Assembly: GCA_011365025.1 (NCBI GenBank)
Contig: RDOF01000005.1
Coordinates: 72,882-136,881, forward strand
Source: Candidatus Thorarchaeota archaeon
GTDB taxonomy: Archaea; Asgardarchaeota; Thorarchaeia; Thorarchaeales; Thorarchaeaceae
Reading direction: 5' to 3'
DNA length: 64,000 nt
Below, piece by piece: positions 8,745 through 18,600 of the stretch. Below the pieces are notes generated by a model. That model was given only the letters and a program-made list of their open reading frames with translations, did no database searches and was not told where the DNA came from. Every line of letters starts with the position of its first letter. The stretch's first letter is position 1. The translations under genes were made by a program, and so were the position numbers.

Positions 8745-9098
8745 TCAGTGTAGAGCGCCGCGGTAGCCAAGTTCGGAAAGCCTAGCTGCGGTTTCTCTGA
8801 GGCTTTCTGAAACTTTTGCGGCTTCTTGAATTCTTGACATGAGCTCTCTACGGAACTCAGTTGCTTCGATTTCACCCTTCTCCAAGCTCATCGTGAGATT
8901 CTCCCTTTCAACTGAAAGAGACTCTCGTCTTTCTACAAGCTTATTATATTCAGAAAGAAGTTCTTTTATCGACCCAAAATTACTCGGCGTTATTGTGTCA
9001 TCTGCGGACAGCTCTGATGCATATTTCCTTGCGTCCGGTGGCTTTGAAACTACCGTAGGTCTAGGTTTCTTTCGTCGCCAGTTATCAAACAATCCCAT
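8745..9098 (-). CDS. Coiled-coil protein in GTPase cassette
   Basis: 117 residues. A basic, Pro-containing N-terminus (GLFDNWRRKKPRP) is followed by a long predicted coiled coil from about residue 42 to 108, rich in Glu, Lys, Arg and Leu in heptad spacing (IKELLSEYNKLVERRESL onward). No enzyme motif is present. The ATG (9096-9098) lies one base after the stop of the Arf-like GTPase, so the two are almost certainly co-translated. An adaptor or effector for the GTPase is a reasonable inference. It could also tether the GTPase to a membrane or DNA, but nothing in the sequence decides this. Confidence 0.75.
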   Translation of the reverse strand: MGLFDNWRRKKPRPTVVSKPPDARKYASELSADDTITPSNFGSIKELLSEYNKLVERRESLSVERENLTMSLEKGEIEATEFRRELMSRIQEAAKVSESLRETAARLSELGYRGALH

Positions 9099-9099
9099 T

Positions 9100-9984
9100 T
9101 CATTCAGGCTCCCTTATTTCCCCAACAATCTTGAATTCCAGTTCCTCAAAGGCTAACGCTCTGATTAGTTCCAACCAACGTTCCCTGAATTCTAGTTTAT
9201 TGGCTTGCATGCCGTAAGCAGGAACTCCTAGTTTTTCGCCAACTTCCTCAGGAGATAGTGCACCTGGTAAGTCCTGTTTGTTGGCAACTGCTATTGCCCG
9301 AGCATAAGGCAATTCAGTTTTCAGAACTGGATACGCTACACGCTTAGTCCATTCCATGTTTGCCTCTGTGGAATCTGTAACAATCACAACAAGACTGCCT
9401 GACCGGATAATCTTGCCCCACTCCTGGACAAATCGGTCTTGTCCGCCCAAGTCAAAAACACTGAAAACATAGGGATCAAAATCGGCCTTCAGTAATGCCT
9501 TATCCCCGAAAAAAGTCGGTACGTACTCCTGCGGAGGCCCTCGTGAGGGGAGCGTAGCCAATTCTAAGAGCGTGGTCTTGCCAGTACCACCATGTCCCGC
9601 CAAACACAATTTAACAGGAATCGTTCCCACGATCTTTCGAAAACCAATTTCAAATGGAGAAAAGTCTGCAGTGTTCCACTCATCACCTTCAAGTATGTTT
9701 TCAAAGACCATCATGAAGTTAGAAACAAGACTCATCATTGCTTCGTTTACTTTCTGAAGAGACGATTGCCGATCAATCGTCACAATGAATTGGGTATCAT
9801 GGGAATTCATGTAGACAAATCGATAGCGATTAATCTCCATGCTATCGATTTTCCACTCTTGCATCTTCCGCGCTGAGCTAGTAACAAGCGTCATTACTGA
9901 ATCTGTATCAAGGTCTTTGTTCTCTACTATGACGTCCTTGAACAGAGTCTGGCCGTCTTTGAAGATGTGAATCTCTCGAATCAT
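9100..9984 (-). CDS. Longin-like domain fused to Arf-like small GTPase
   Basis: 294 residues from ATG 9984, chosen over an earlier in-frame ATG (10014) that would overlap the upstream gene; tgtggtg precedes the ATG. Residues 1-105 form a longin/profilin-type domain (MIREIHIFKDGQTLF, then a YRFVYMNSHDTQFIVTIDR hairpin and a long helix). Residues about 124-285 are a Ras-superfamily GTPase: P-loop GHGGTGKTT (130-138), switch II DLGGQD (178-183) and base-recognition NKQDL (235-239). DxGGQ and NKQD are Arf/Rag-like rather than Ras-like. There is no C-terminal prenylation cysteine. It probably acts as a cytosolic GTP switch with the adjacent longin/winged-helix and coiled-coil proteins. This fusion is one of the strongest Asgard-type signals here. 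Confidence 0.9.
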   Translation of the reverse strand: MIREIHIFKDGQTLFKDVIVENKDLDTDSVMTLVTSSARKMQEWKIDSMEINRYRFVYMNSHDTQFIVTIDRQSSLQKVNEAMMSLVSNFMMVFENILEGDEWNTADFSPFEIGFRKIVGTIPVKLCLAGHGGTGKTTLLELATLPSRGPPQEYVPTFFGDKALLKADFDPYVFSVFDLGGQDRFVQEWGKIIRSGSLVVIVTDSTEANMEWTKRVAYPVLKTELPYARAIAVANKQDLPGALSPEEVGEKLGVPAYGMQANKLEFRERWLELIRALAFEELEFKIVGEIREPE

Positions 9985-9997
9985 TGCACCACAAATC

Positions 9998-11161
9998 CTA
10001 TTCCAATTCTGCAATGAAGGTCGTCTGGCTCGGATGAGATTGCTTCAGGATTTCCAAGTAGTGCATAGCTTGTTGGCTAGCAATTGATTCAGAGTTGTAA
10101 AGATCCACCGTTTTCCGGATCATCCATTCGGGGTATACTGTGATGACTTCTGGATTGCATTTGAGTAGTACAAGTTCCCGTTTGTCCCCATCCGCAATCC
10201 TTGTGACGATGTTGGCCCTTTCAAGAGCTGATAGTATCTTCTTGGTTTTTGCAGGTGACAAATCAATCATTTCAGGAAGCTGCTTCATCTCAACAGGACC
10301 TCTCCTGAGCACCTGAATCAAATCGTAAGCATCAAAATCGAGCAGGTATTTTCCAATTTCCTTGGCATCGGACCAGACAGTTTTGAACAAGTCAGTATTC
10401 AGTCTTGCCACATATCCACGGTGATATTCCCTCGCCAATTCAAAATAGTCCTCCGTTGCACCTTTTGGCAAGCCGCTCTCTCGGACCGCCTGAACAGTAT
10501 CATGTGAAACGGTACGTAGGACAAACAATGCTCTTGTCAAGTAAATCACTTCAGAGGCGAGTCCCTCAACCCAGCCTGTTGCAATTATGCCCATCTTTAC
10601 TAGTGGGCGGAGGACAATGTCAACATCTATCTTCTTACCAACCGCCTCGAAGATGATCTGCTCAAGGTCAGCAGACTGCACAGTTCCATTCTTCAGCAAT
10701 GCCTGTATGACTGCTCTCCGAACAGGGTCAGTGAGGACCGATGTTTGCTGTTGTTCCGCAGTCATCTGCGTATACCTAGAGATTTGTTTGTAGAGGGGCG
10801 TGACCATTTTCTTGTATGCTTCATCTTCTGCATTGAGGAATATTTGTGTGGCTATCTCAGGCAAGGCATCTTTGTAGACAGCAGGGTCTTCCTCTGGATG
10901 CAGAACAAGGAATACCATTGATGGCAGGCCCTTGAGGTGCATGTTCAGTCCGCCATAATAGACAGCAAGTTTGAAGTCATCAAATGCCAAGGAGCTAAAG
11001 CCTGGCTTCTGCGACTCCTCAGTTTCCCCAAGTGTCGCTATTCCATAGACCCTCATCGAAGTCGTAGGATCCAATCCTATCTTGAGCTTGGCTGGCGTCT
11101 TGGTAGTTACTACTGGCCCAAGCTCATCATCCCACTTTAGCACTGCTAGGCCTTCGGGCAT
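9998..11161 (-). CDS. Longin-like plus winged-helix regulator
   Basis: About 387 residues from ATG 11161 (MPEGLAVLKWDDELGPVV); a longer frame reaches 11254 but its extra residues are not domain-like. Residues 1-110 look like a longin/roadblock domain opening with the LKWDDELGPVV hairpin seen in archaeal regulators. Residues about 130-215 and 290-345 look like winged-helix units, e.g. DPVRRAVIQALLKNGTVQ and LSPAKTKKILSALERANIV. It lies 13 bp upstream of the Arf-like GTPase and in the same operon. A role as GTPase partner with nucleic-acid- or protein-binding winged helices, comparable in layout to Rag/Ragulator or Mgl systems, is inferred. Confidence 0.75.
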   Translation of the reverse strand: MPEGLAVLKWDDELGPVVTTKTPAKLKIGLDPTTSMRVYGIATLGETEESQKPGFSSLAFDDFKLAVYYGGLNMHLKGLPSMVFLVLHPEEDPAVYKDALPEIATQIFLNAEDEAYKKMVTPLYKQISRYTQMTAEQQQTSVLTDPVRRAVIQALLKNGTVQSADLEQIIFEAVGKKIDVDIVLRPLVKMGIIATGWVEGLASEVIYLTRALFVLRTVSHDTVQAVRESGLPKGATEDYFELAREYHRGYVARLNTDLFKTVWSDAKEIGKYLLDFDAYDLIQVLRRGPVEMKQLPEMIDLSPAKTKKILSALERANIVTRIADGDKRELVLLKCNPEVITVYPEWMIRKTVDLYNSESIASQQAMHYLEILKQSHPSQTTFIAELE

Positions 11162-11326
11162 TTCAAGATTTTCTCCGTTCGAGCTCCAGAAACAGGAAAG
11201 ATGGCAGTCTTTTTGGTCCCTTGAAAATGACCTAACCTTGTGATTCCGGTACATCCAGTCTTGAGCCTGTTCCGATGGGTAGAATCTTGGATTTTCTAAT
11301 AAGGCAATCTTGCATGAACAATACGG

Positions 11327-12490
11327 CTAGATTCCAAAGAGTCCAACACAGATATTGTTGCCAAAGCCACCGATATTCTGTGTGAGCGCATATCTTGGGG
11401 AATCAACCTGCAAGTCCTTGGGAGCTTTTCCGATGAGTTGGTTGTATATGTCATGAATCTGGGCCACACCGGAGGCCCCAGTCGGATGACCTCGCGCCTT
11501 CAAACCTCCGGTAGTGTTTACCGGGATGTCGCCAAACAGCTCAGTCCGACCCTCTCTTACAAGTTCAATTGAATTTCCTCTACTCGCAAGACCGATGTCT
11601 TCCATGTTTATCAATTCCAGAATTGAGAAAGCATCATGGAGTTCACAGACATCAATATCCCTTGGTGAGAGATTTGCCATTCGGAAAGCCCTCTCTGCGG
11701 CAGTAACAGTTGCACCGAATGATGTCATGGACAATCTATGCTGAACAGCATGGTAGTCTGTACCATGACCGAAACCGAGAACTCTGACAGCCAGGTCTTT
11801 AGCGCCGAGGTTTCTAACCCATTTTTCTGATGCGAGTACAATGGACGCGGCCCCATCACTGGTTGGACAACAATCGAGCAGTGTCAGTGGTTCAGCTACA
11901 ATTCGGGCCTTGCCCACTTCCTCAATGGTGATTTCCTTTTGGAAGTGAGCTAGAGGATTCTTTGCACCATTTCGATGCGCCTTGACCGGGACCAATGATA
12001 GGTCATCACGAGTCAGACCGTAATCATGCATGTACCTTCGAGCTATCATAGCCGCCAATGCTGTTGGAGTGGCACCATATCGAGTCTCATTCTCATATGA
12101 CATCATTTTTGAGAGTATCTTCGAAGCGGTTCCGCGATTCACCTCTGACATCTTTTCCACTCCAATCACCAGGACGAGATCAGAGTACCCAGAGGCTATC
12201 ATCGTATATGCAACTTCGACCGCACTAGAACCTGAGGAGGGCCCGGTTTCCACACGTGTTGCCCCAGCAGGGACAATTCCCAATCTGTCTGCTAGAAGAG
12301 TAGAAAGATGACCCATGTTTACAAACTCATCAGGATTCTGGGATCCTACGACAAGATGATCGAATCTTTGGTTAAAGCAGTGTGATTGCTGCATAGCCTT
12401 AGAAGACGCTTGTTCAGCCAGTTCTATCAGCGACTTGTCGAGAGTACCAAAAGCGGTCATTCCAGCACCGATGACATACACTGGCCCCAT
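11327..12490 (-). CDS. Thiolase-superfamily protein lacking the nucleophilic cysteine
   Basis: 387 residues from ATG 12490, supported by gaggtg 8 nt upstream; an ATG 15 nt earlier contains that SD. It is a full-length SCP2/archaeal-type thiolase fold: an AGMTAFG start, a GYSDLVLVIGVEKM strand, ELHDAFSI, NTTGGLKARGHPTGASG and a C-terminal NIGGFGNNICVG. At the nucleophile position, where active thiolases have CAS(G/S)G, the sequence is VETGPSSGSSAVE. The Cys is replaced by Pro; the codons (ccc tcc tca) were checked directly. It therefore probably does not do Claisen thiolysis. Cys-less DUF35-partnered homologues such as actinobacterial Ltp2 are retro-aldolases. It is the first gene of the minus-strand run ending at 5990. 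Confidence 0.9.
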   Translation of the reverse strand: MGPVYVIGAGMTAFGTLDKSLIELAEQASSKAMQQSHCFNQRFDHLVVGSQNPDEFVNMGHLSTLLADRLGIVPAGATRVETGPSSGSSAVEVAYTMIASGYSDLVLVIGVEKMSEVNRGTASKILSKMMSYENETRYGATPTALAAMIARRYMHDYGLTRDDLSLVPVKAHRNGAKNPLAHFQKEITIEEVGKARIVAEPLTLLDCCPTSDGAASIVLASEKWVRNLGAKDLAVRVLGFGHGTDYHAVQHRLSMTSFGATVTAAERAFRMANLSPRDIDVCELHDAFSILELINMEDIGLASRGNSIELVREGRTELFGDIPVNTTGGLKARGHPTGASGVAQIHDIYNQLIGKAPKDLQVDSPRYALTQNIGGFGNNICVGLFGI

Positions 12491-12600
12491 AAGCTTACAC
12501 CTCATCCGATGAGAACTAAGAAATCATCCGGAGTCATCATCGAACCGGTCATTATCAGTCAATCTGGAAGTACTCGATATCGTATTTAGTAGTTCTGATG

Positions 12601-15600
12601 TCATTGATACCAATCAGTCAGGTCGTCATCATCTTCAAACTCGGGCGGTTCTTTTTCCGCATCATGATCCTTTGGTTCTTCTTCGATCTTTCTCATTTCT
12701 TTAGCCTTAGGCTCCTCAATTTCAGATTCCTCGATTGTGGAATCTTCTGCATTATCTTCCAAATCAAGTTCGTCCATTTCATCTTCAGCAATGCTATCTT
12801 CATTCTTTTCATCAACCTTGAAATCCTCAGTTTCCTCAACTGATGGTTGCTGCTCTTCATCTACCTCATGGAGGTCTTCCGCTACTTCATCTTCGATTGT
12901 AGCTTCCCCGTGGTCGAGCCATTCCAAGTCCCCTTCAAAGTCGATTTTGTCAATTTCAGGCGCCTCGCGGGTGGGCTCCTCTATCTCATCCTCCAGATCG
13001 AGCGCCCCCACTTCCTCATCGGCACTTCTATCATCTTTTTCATCAACTTCATGGACGTCGATTTCTTTGACTGTCGGTTGCTCCTCTTCTTCTGCCTCAT
13101 CGAGGCCTTCCACTTCTTCATCTTCGAAGGCGGCTTTTCCAAGGTCAAGCCGCTTCAATTCCTCGTCGAAATCAATATTCTTAGCAGCAGTTGCTTCGAG
13201 TGGTGCTTTCGCCTCCTTTGCCGCCGCCAGCGAATCTATGATTGTCTTGAGTTCGGCCTCTGTGAGTTGCGTCAATTCAGTAAGCTCGTCTATGGACAGG
13301 TTCTCAAGCCAGCGCTCTTTGAAGTGATCGATGACGAAAGATGGAAGTATCCGGATTAGTCTCTTCTTCCTAGCAACTTCATCAAGTTCCTCTGCTTCTT
13401 CAATCTCGTCAAACTTCATTTTCAGTGCATTAACAATCTCAACATAGGAATCTTCGACATAAATGGCATCAGTCTTCTGAGCGCCTTCTATTGATTTGAG
13501 AAGATCCTCTACCTCTTCAGGGCTCAATTTGGCCAACTGCTCTATGTCAGGAATGTCCAATTCTCTCAGTTCCTCTTCAAAGAACATCGATTTGACGGAA
13601 GATGGCAGTTTCTCGACCCAGTCGTCCTTGGTGAGAGGTACCTTTACTCCGCTCGTTTCCTTGACTCGTCGAACTTCTTCCAGCATTAGCGCTAGTGCTT
13701 CTTCTGATGCAGCCTCTATGTCTGTGTAGGCCTCTATATCCAACTCCTCGAATTCGCCAGTGCTCTCAGTCTCAGGAATCTCTCTTACAATTACTTCTTC
13801 CTCTTCTTCTTCCGGTTCGGGAAGCTCGAATTCCTCAAGGGCTTCCACCATCTCCATATCGGGTTCAATCACCTGAATCCGCTCCAGATCGGCTTCAGCA
13901 CTGAAAGATAGGATTTCGTCCAAAGTCAGCCCCAATTCAAGAAGTCCTGGTTCGAGTAAATCAAGGAAACTCTGCTCGGCTGTCTTAACATCGATTTCCT
14001 CTATCTTCTCTTCCTTCTCCATCGCATCTAGAATCGCGTTGATTTGCTTGACTTCGGGGGGAACTGCAACATAGTATCTTCTTCGTGCAAGTACCGCAAT
14101 TACCGCAACAATAGCAAAGACTCCACCACTGATTCCAGCTATCATCATGGGAGTGAGCCGAGGCAATGGCGGAGGTACAAATTCCACTGTGATTTGGTTA
14201 CCAGCTAATGATAGCTGCGTGATTCCGAATTGATTTCCAGACACTGCTTCTATGTAGAATGTGTATACGCCTTCCACAACCTTCGTGATGTTCGCAAACC
14301 AGAATCCACCAGTTGCATTATAGGACATGGAAATCTGACTGTCCAAATCCCAGAGAGTAACAACTCCATCTGTTACTGGCGTTCCATCGTATTCGTAGGA
14401 AAGCGTGGCACTTATGATGATGAATTCCTCAACGATAGGAGTGGTAGAGCTTGCAGATGTTGTCAGAACTTGAATTCTGTCCCAGATTATAGTCACATCG
14501 CTTGCGCTAATGATGAAGAAGTCAATACCTCCAAGTGACGCTGACAGTATCGTGAATGTTTCATCACCCACAATATCACTTGAATGAGAAGCTCGCCAGA
14601 AACCGTCCACATAGGTCATTGTAGTAGGCCCTGTAACCAGAGCAGATATTCCTGATGTGATGTCAATGCCCGCGTTTTCTAGTCTCACCGACCACAGTGA
14701 GAATCCAGTTGAGCTTACATCTATTCTCGAATCAGCAGCAGAGGATTGATAGAACTCCAATCGATCCCAGTAAACAGTCCGAGCATGTCCATACATGCTG
14801 AAGCTTGTAATTCCATATGAAGAAGCAAAGCAAGTTGTGAGAGTATTATAGACTACAGTTTGGTATGCAAGTCGTGTGGCATTGGCCTCCCAAAGACCAT
14901 CAGCAACCTGATAGAAATCTGCATATGACAGACTAAAGTTCCCTGATATAATCGGTGCATCATCAAAGTCATAACGTAGGAACATCTGCAAAATCACGTA
15001 TTCACCAGGATCGAGATAAGTTGCATTAGCAAAGATGGAAACAACCTCGACCCGATCCCAGATACACCAGACTATATCGTTGGAAGAAATGACACTGATT
15101 CCATGAATCCCTCCAATCGCAGATGACGCAGTATAATACTGCCTTGTTACTGTTGAATAGTGGAATAGGGTATTGTTGAGAAATATAGTGCCGTCGAAGG
15201 GTGTAGAATCGTAACTGTAGATGGCAGAAACACAGATTCCAGTAGCATTCTCATTTAGATTGATTCGCTGGTCAGTTGGACTAGTGATGCTGACAATGAG
15301 GGAGTCCCAGATTATACTTTGATCAGGGGCATTCAGAACCCATACCGTGATTCCAAAACGCGAATCTGTTGCTCCCGCAATTGTGTAGCCTACTTTCCTT
15401 GAAGAGGCTCGGCTTTCTTGGTAGGACCATCTACTGCTTCCAGCATCCCAGCTTAGCAACTTCGTTCCGTTCAGGAATGCAATCAGGTTGCTTTGAATCT
15501 CAACTCCACCATATTGGTATCTCGCATTCCACCAGACAATTCCATCTGTGTTGATATTGATGCGGGGGTCATCAACTCCGGACAGGTAGAACTCAATTCT

Positions 15601-18600
15601 ATCAGTGATGAATGTGTCAGTACGACTGGTCGTATAGAACAGGTCAGATGCAACTGGACCGGCTCCGGCAATGACAATCTTGAATGTATAGGTATTCAAC
15701 CTGACAGAGGCAGACGAACCAATATTTGCTATTGTGAAATCACCAAGAATGTCGACATCTCCAGTCCATGTTCCAGAGAAGTCGTGTATCACCCAGACAT
15801 CAGTTTCATTGGCAAGAGGTGATACGAGTGAGCCATAATATACTACCGAGCCTGTTGCCTGCAGGTTATTGGTATTCACGTTGCCATGATCGTCAGATAG
15901 AGAGGGTGCGGATGAATAGTCTAGTCGAGTTTCGATATCCCAATTAGATTCAAAGAAGTCGGTATCAGTAACCGCCAGCGAGTCCACAACGTATTGTCGT
16001 GTGTCGACATTCACCATATCAAAGTGGGCCCAATCAATCTTGATGGACCAGGTAACGTTAAGCTGATATCCCAACTCAAAATATGTACTTCCAGCCAGGC
16101 TGATGTACTGGGAACCTACTATGATGGAGAATGTTTGAGTGGCAAGAACGAATCGCACGCGCCAGATCTCAATGGTTCTTGAATTATCCAAAAGCGCGAG
16201 TTCCAAATAGTTAATGTCCGAGGCGCCATCATAATCAACGACGGAGGATCTAATGTAATAGTATCTCAGCCTGGAGAACATCGAGTCGGTATCGTCTGGG
16301 TTGAGCAGAATTGGAGCTCCGTTATTGAATGGCGCGAAGTTCAGGGGGGTTGTCCATGTCACTTCAGCTGTATTGCATGTGAAAGCTGTAATTGCAAATG
16401 CAGTTTCAGTAGATACAGTTTGAACTGTGTACTGATAAGTGAGAGCCGCGTTGTTATCTATGAAGAAGGAAGCATTTAGGTTGCTAAAGGACTTCCAATA
16501 TGTTCCATTCCGGCTCACATCCATGACGTAGGTAGTACAGATTGAGTCGTCGTAGTCAAAGGTAACCGAGAGTGTAAAGCTCACATCAGTGAAGTCAATG
16601 ACTGATGGGGAGTCTGGGGTTATAGTAATGAGAAGCCTGTCCCAAATCACATCCTGAGAAAGGCCCATAGTAGTGACCACTGAAATGCCATAGGTTGATT
16701 CTGCGGCCCCTGACGCATTTACGTAGTAACTCCAAATGCCAACGGATGATTGAGTTGCATCGTAGTAGAACCAGCCGTTTGCACCATCCCAGGTCATTGC
16801 AGAATTATCAAGGAACAGACTATCGCCAAAGCCTAGCTGATGATTATCGTACTCGAGTTCAGCCGTAACCATTATTCGAGCCATATCACCTATGCTAAGT
16901 CTGGAATCGTCGACTGTAGTGGTGAGGACTCTGATTCTGTCCCAGATGATTGTCTGGGATGCGCCATTCTGATTGACTACACTGATACCATGGGTATTCC
17001 CTGACACGACTGCAGAGTCATAGGTTTCATGAGTCACTGAAGTTTGAAAGCGATCAGCGGACCAGACTCCGTCTACGGCAGTGTGGGAAAAGAGAACAGA
17101 GTTGACTATGACCAATCCGTTAGTGACATTCGTATCGTCATACTCGTACTGAAGTGTGATGAGGACTGTTATTGTACTGCCAACGTCATCTCGATCATCT
17201 GAGGCTGTGATGGACCGGACAACAACCCTGTCCCATATCACCAACTGTGACTGACCATTCTGATTCACACTTGTGATTCCATGATTATTTCCTGAACAGG
17301 TCACAGAATTGTAGAGATTGGCTCTGACGGTGGGTTCTGAAACTGTGATTCGCCAGACTCCAGCTCCACGGTACGTGGCACTTGTGCCATTGACCATCAC
17401 TGTACCAGTGGCAACATCGGTGCTATCAAACTCATACTCAATGGTGACATCAATTGCCACTGCAGCATTCACATTCACTCGATTATCCAGGACAGCATAA
17501 GATCTCACTATTATCCGGTCCCAGATTACAGTCTGTGACTGACCATTCTGATCCACACTTGAGATTCCCTCAGCGTTACCAGAGCAAGCAACAGTGTCAA
17601 AGGTGACTCCTTGTACAGAACTTCTGAACTCGGTGATTCTCCAGACTCCGGCACCTTGATGAATTGCAGAAACTTCATTGATGGCCACGACGCCATTAGT
17701 GACCGGTGAGTCATCGTACTCGTATTGCAGAGTCACATCAATATTGACAGAATCATCAACATTCACACGACTGTCTGTAACAGTATAGTATCTAACCGTT
17801 ATCTGGTCCCAGATTACCGTCTGTTGCTGTGAATTCGTATTGACACTTGAAATACCCATCGAGTTTCCTGAGCAGACAATAGTATCATAGGTAATTGACT
17901 GGACTGTGCTTTCTGAAACAGTGATTTGCCAGATGCCTCCTGCGATGTGACTAGCGGAAATTGACTGGATTACTACTACGCCATCATCAAGGTCTGACCC
18001 ATCATACTCATACAACAAAGTGACGTTGATGATTACTAAGTCATTCAAGTTCACCCTTCTGTCAATCACTGTGTATGACTGCACGATGATTTGATCCCAG
18101 ACGACTTCGATTGACTGGCCATTCTGATCGACGCTTGTGATTCCGTTTGCATTTCCTGATGCAGTGACACTGCTGTAATTGACAGATTGAACGCTACTCC
18201 TGGTCTGAGAAATGCGCCAGACACCGCTTCCTTGGTGAGAGGCAGGTATTGTGTTGATACTTGCAATTCCATCGATTACCGGAGAGCCATCATATCCGTA
18301 GTTTAGAAGAACGTCTATCGCAACGTTATCGCCAACATTGACTCTGTCATCTAATACTGAGTAGGAAGCTACTACAATCTCATCCCAGATGACTAACTGC
18401 GATTGACTATTCTGATTAATGGAGGAGATACCATGGGCATTTCCAAAACATTCAACTGTGTCAAAGGTCACTCCTTGTGCCGATCCTCGAGTCTGGGCAA
18501 TTCTCCATACTCCGCCACCTTGATGAGCTGCAGTAACACCATTAATTGTCACGGTTCCACTGGTTACTGAGAAACTATCATACTCGAAGACCAGAGTGAC

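Noticed and set aside
12737..13904. Ser-rich plus-strand frames opposite the acidic tail
   Set aside because: These are complements of Glu/Asp codons; no ribosome site or motif supports them.
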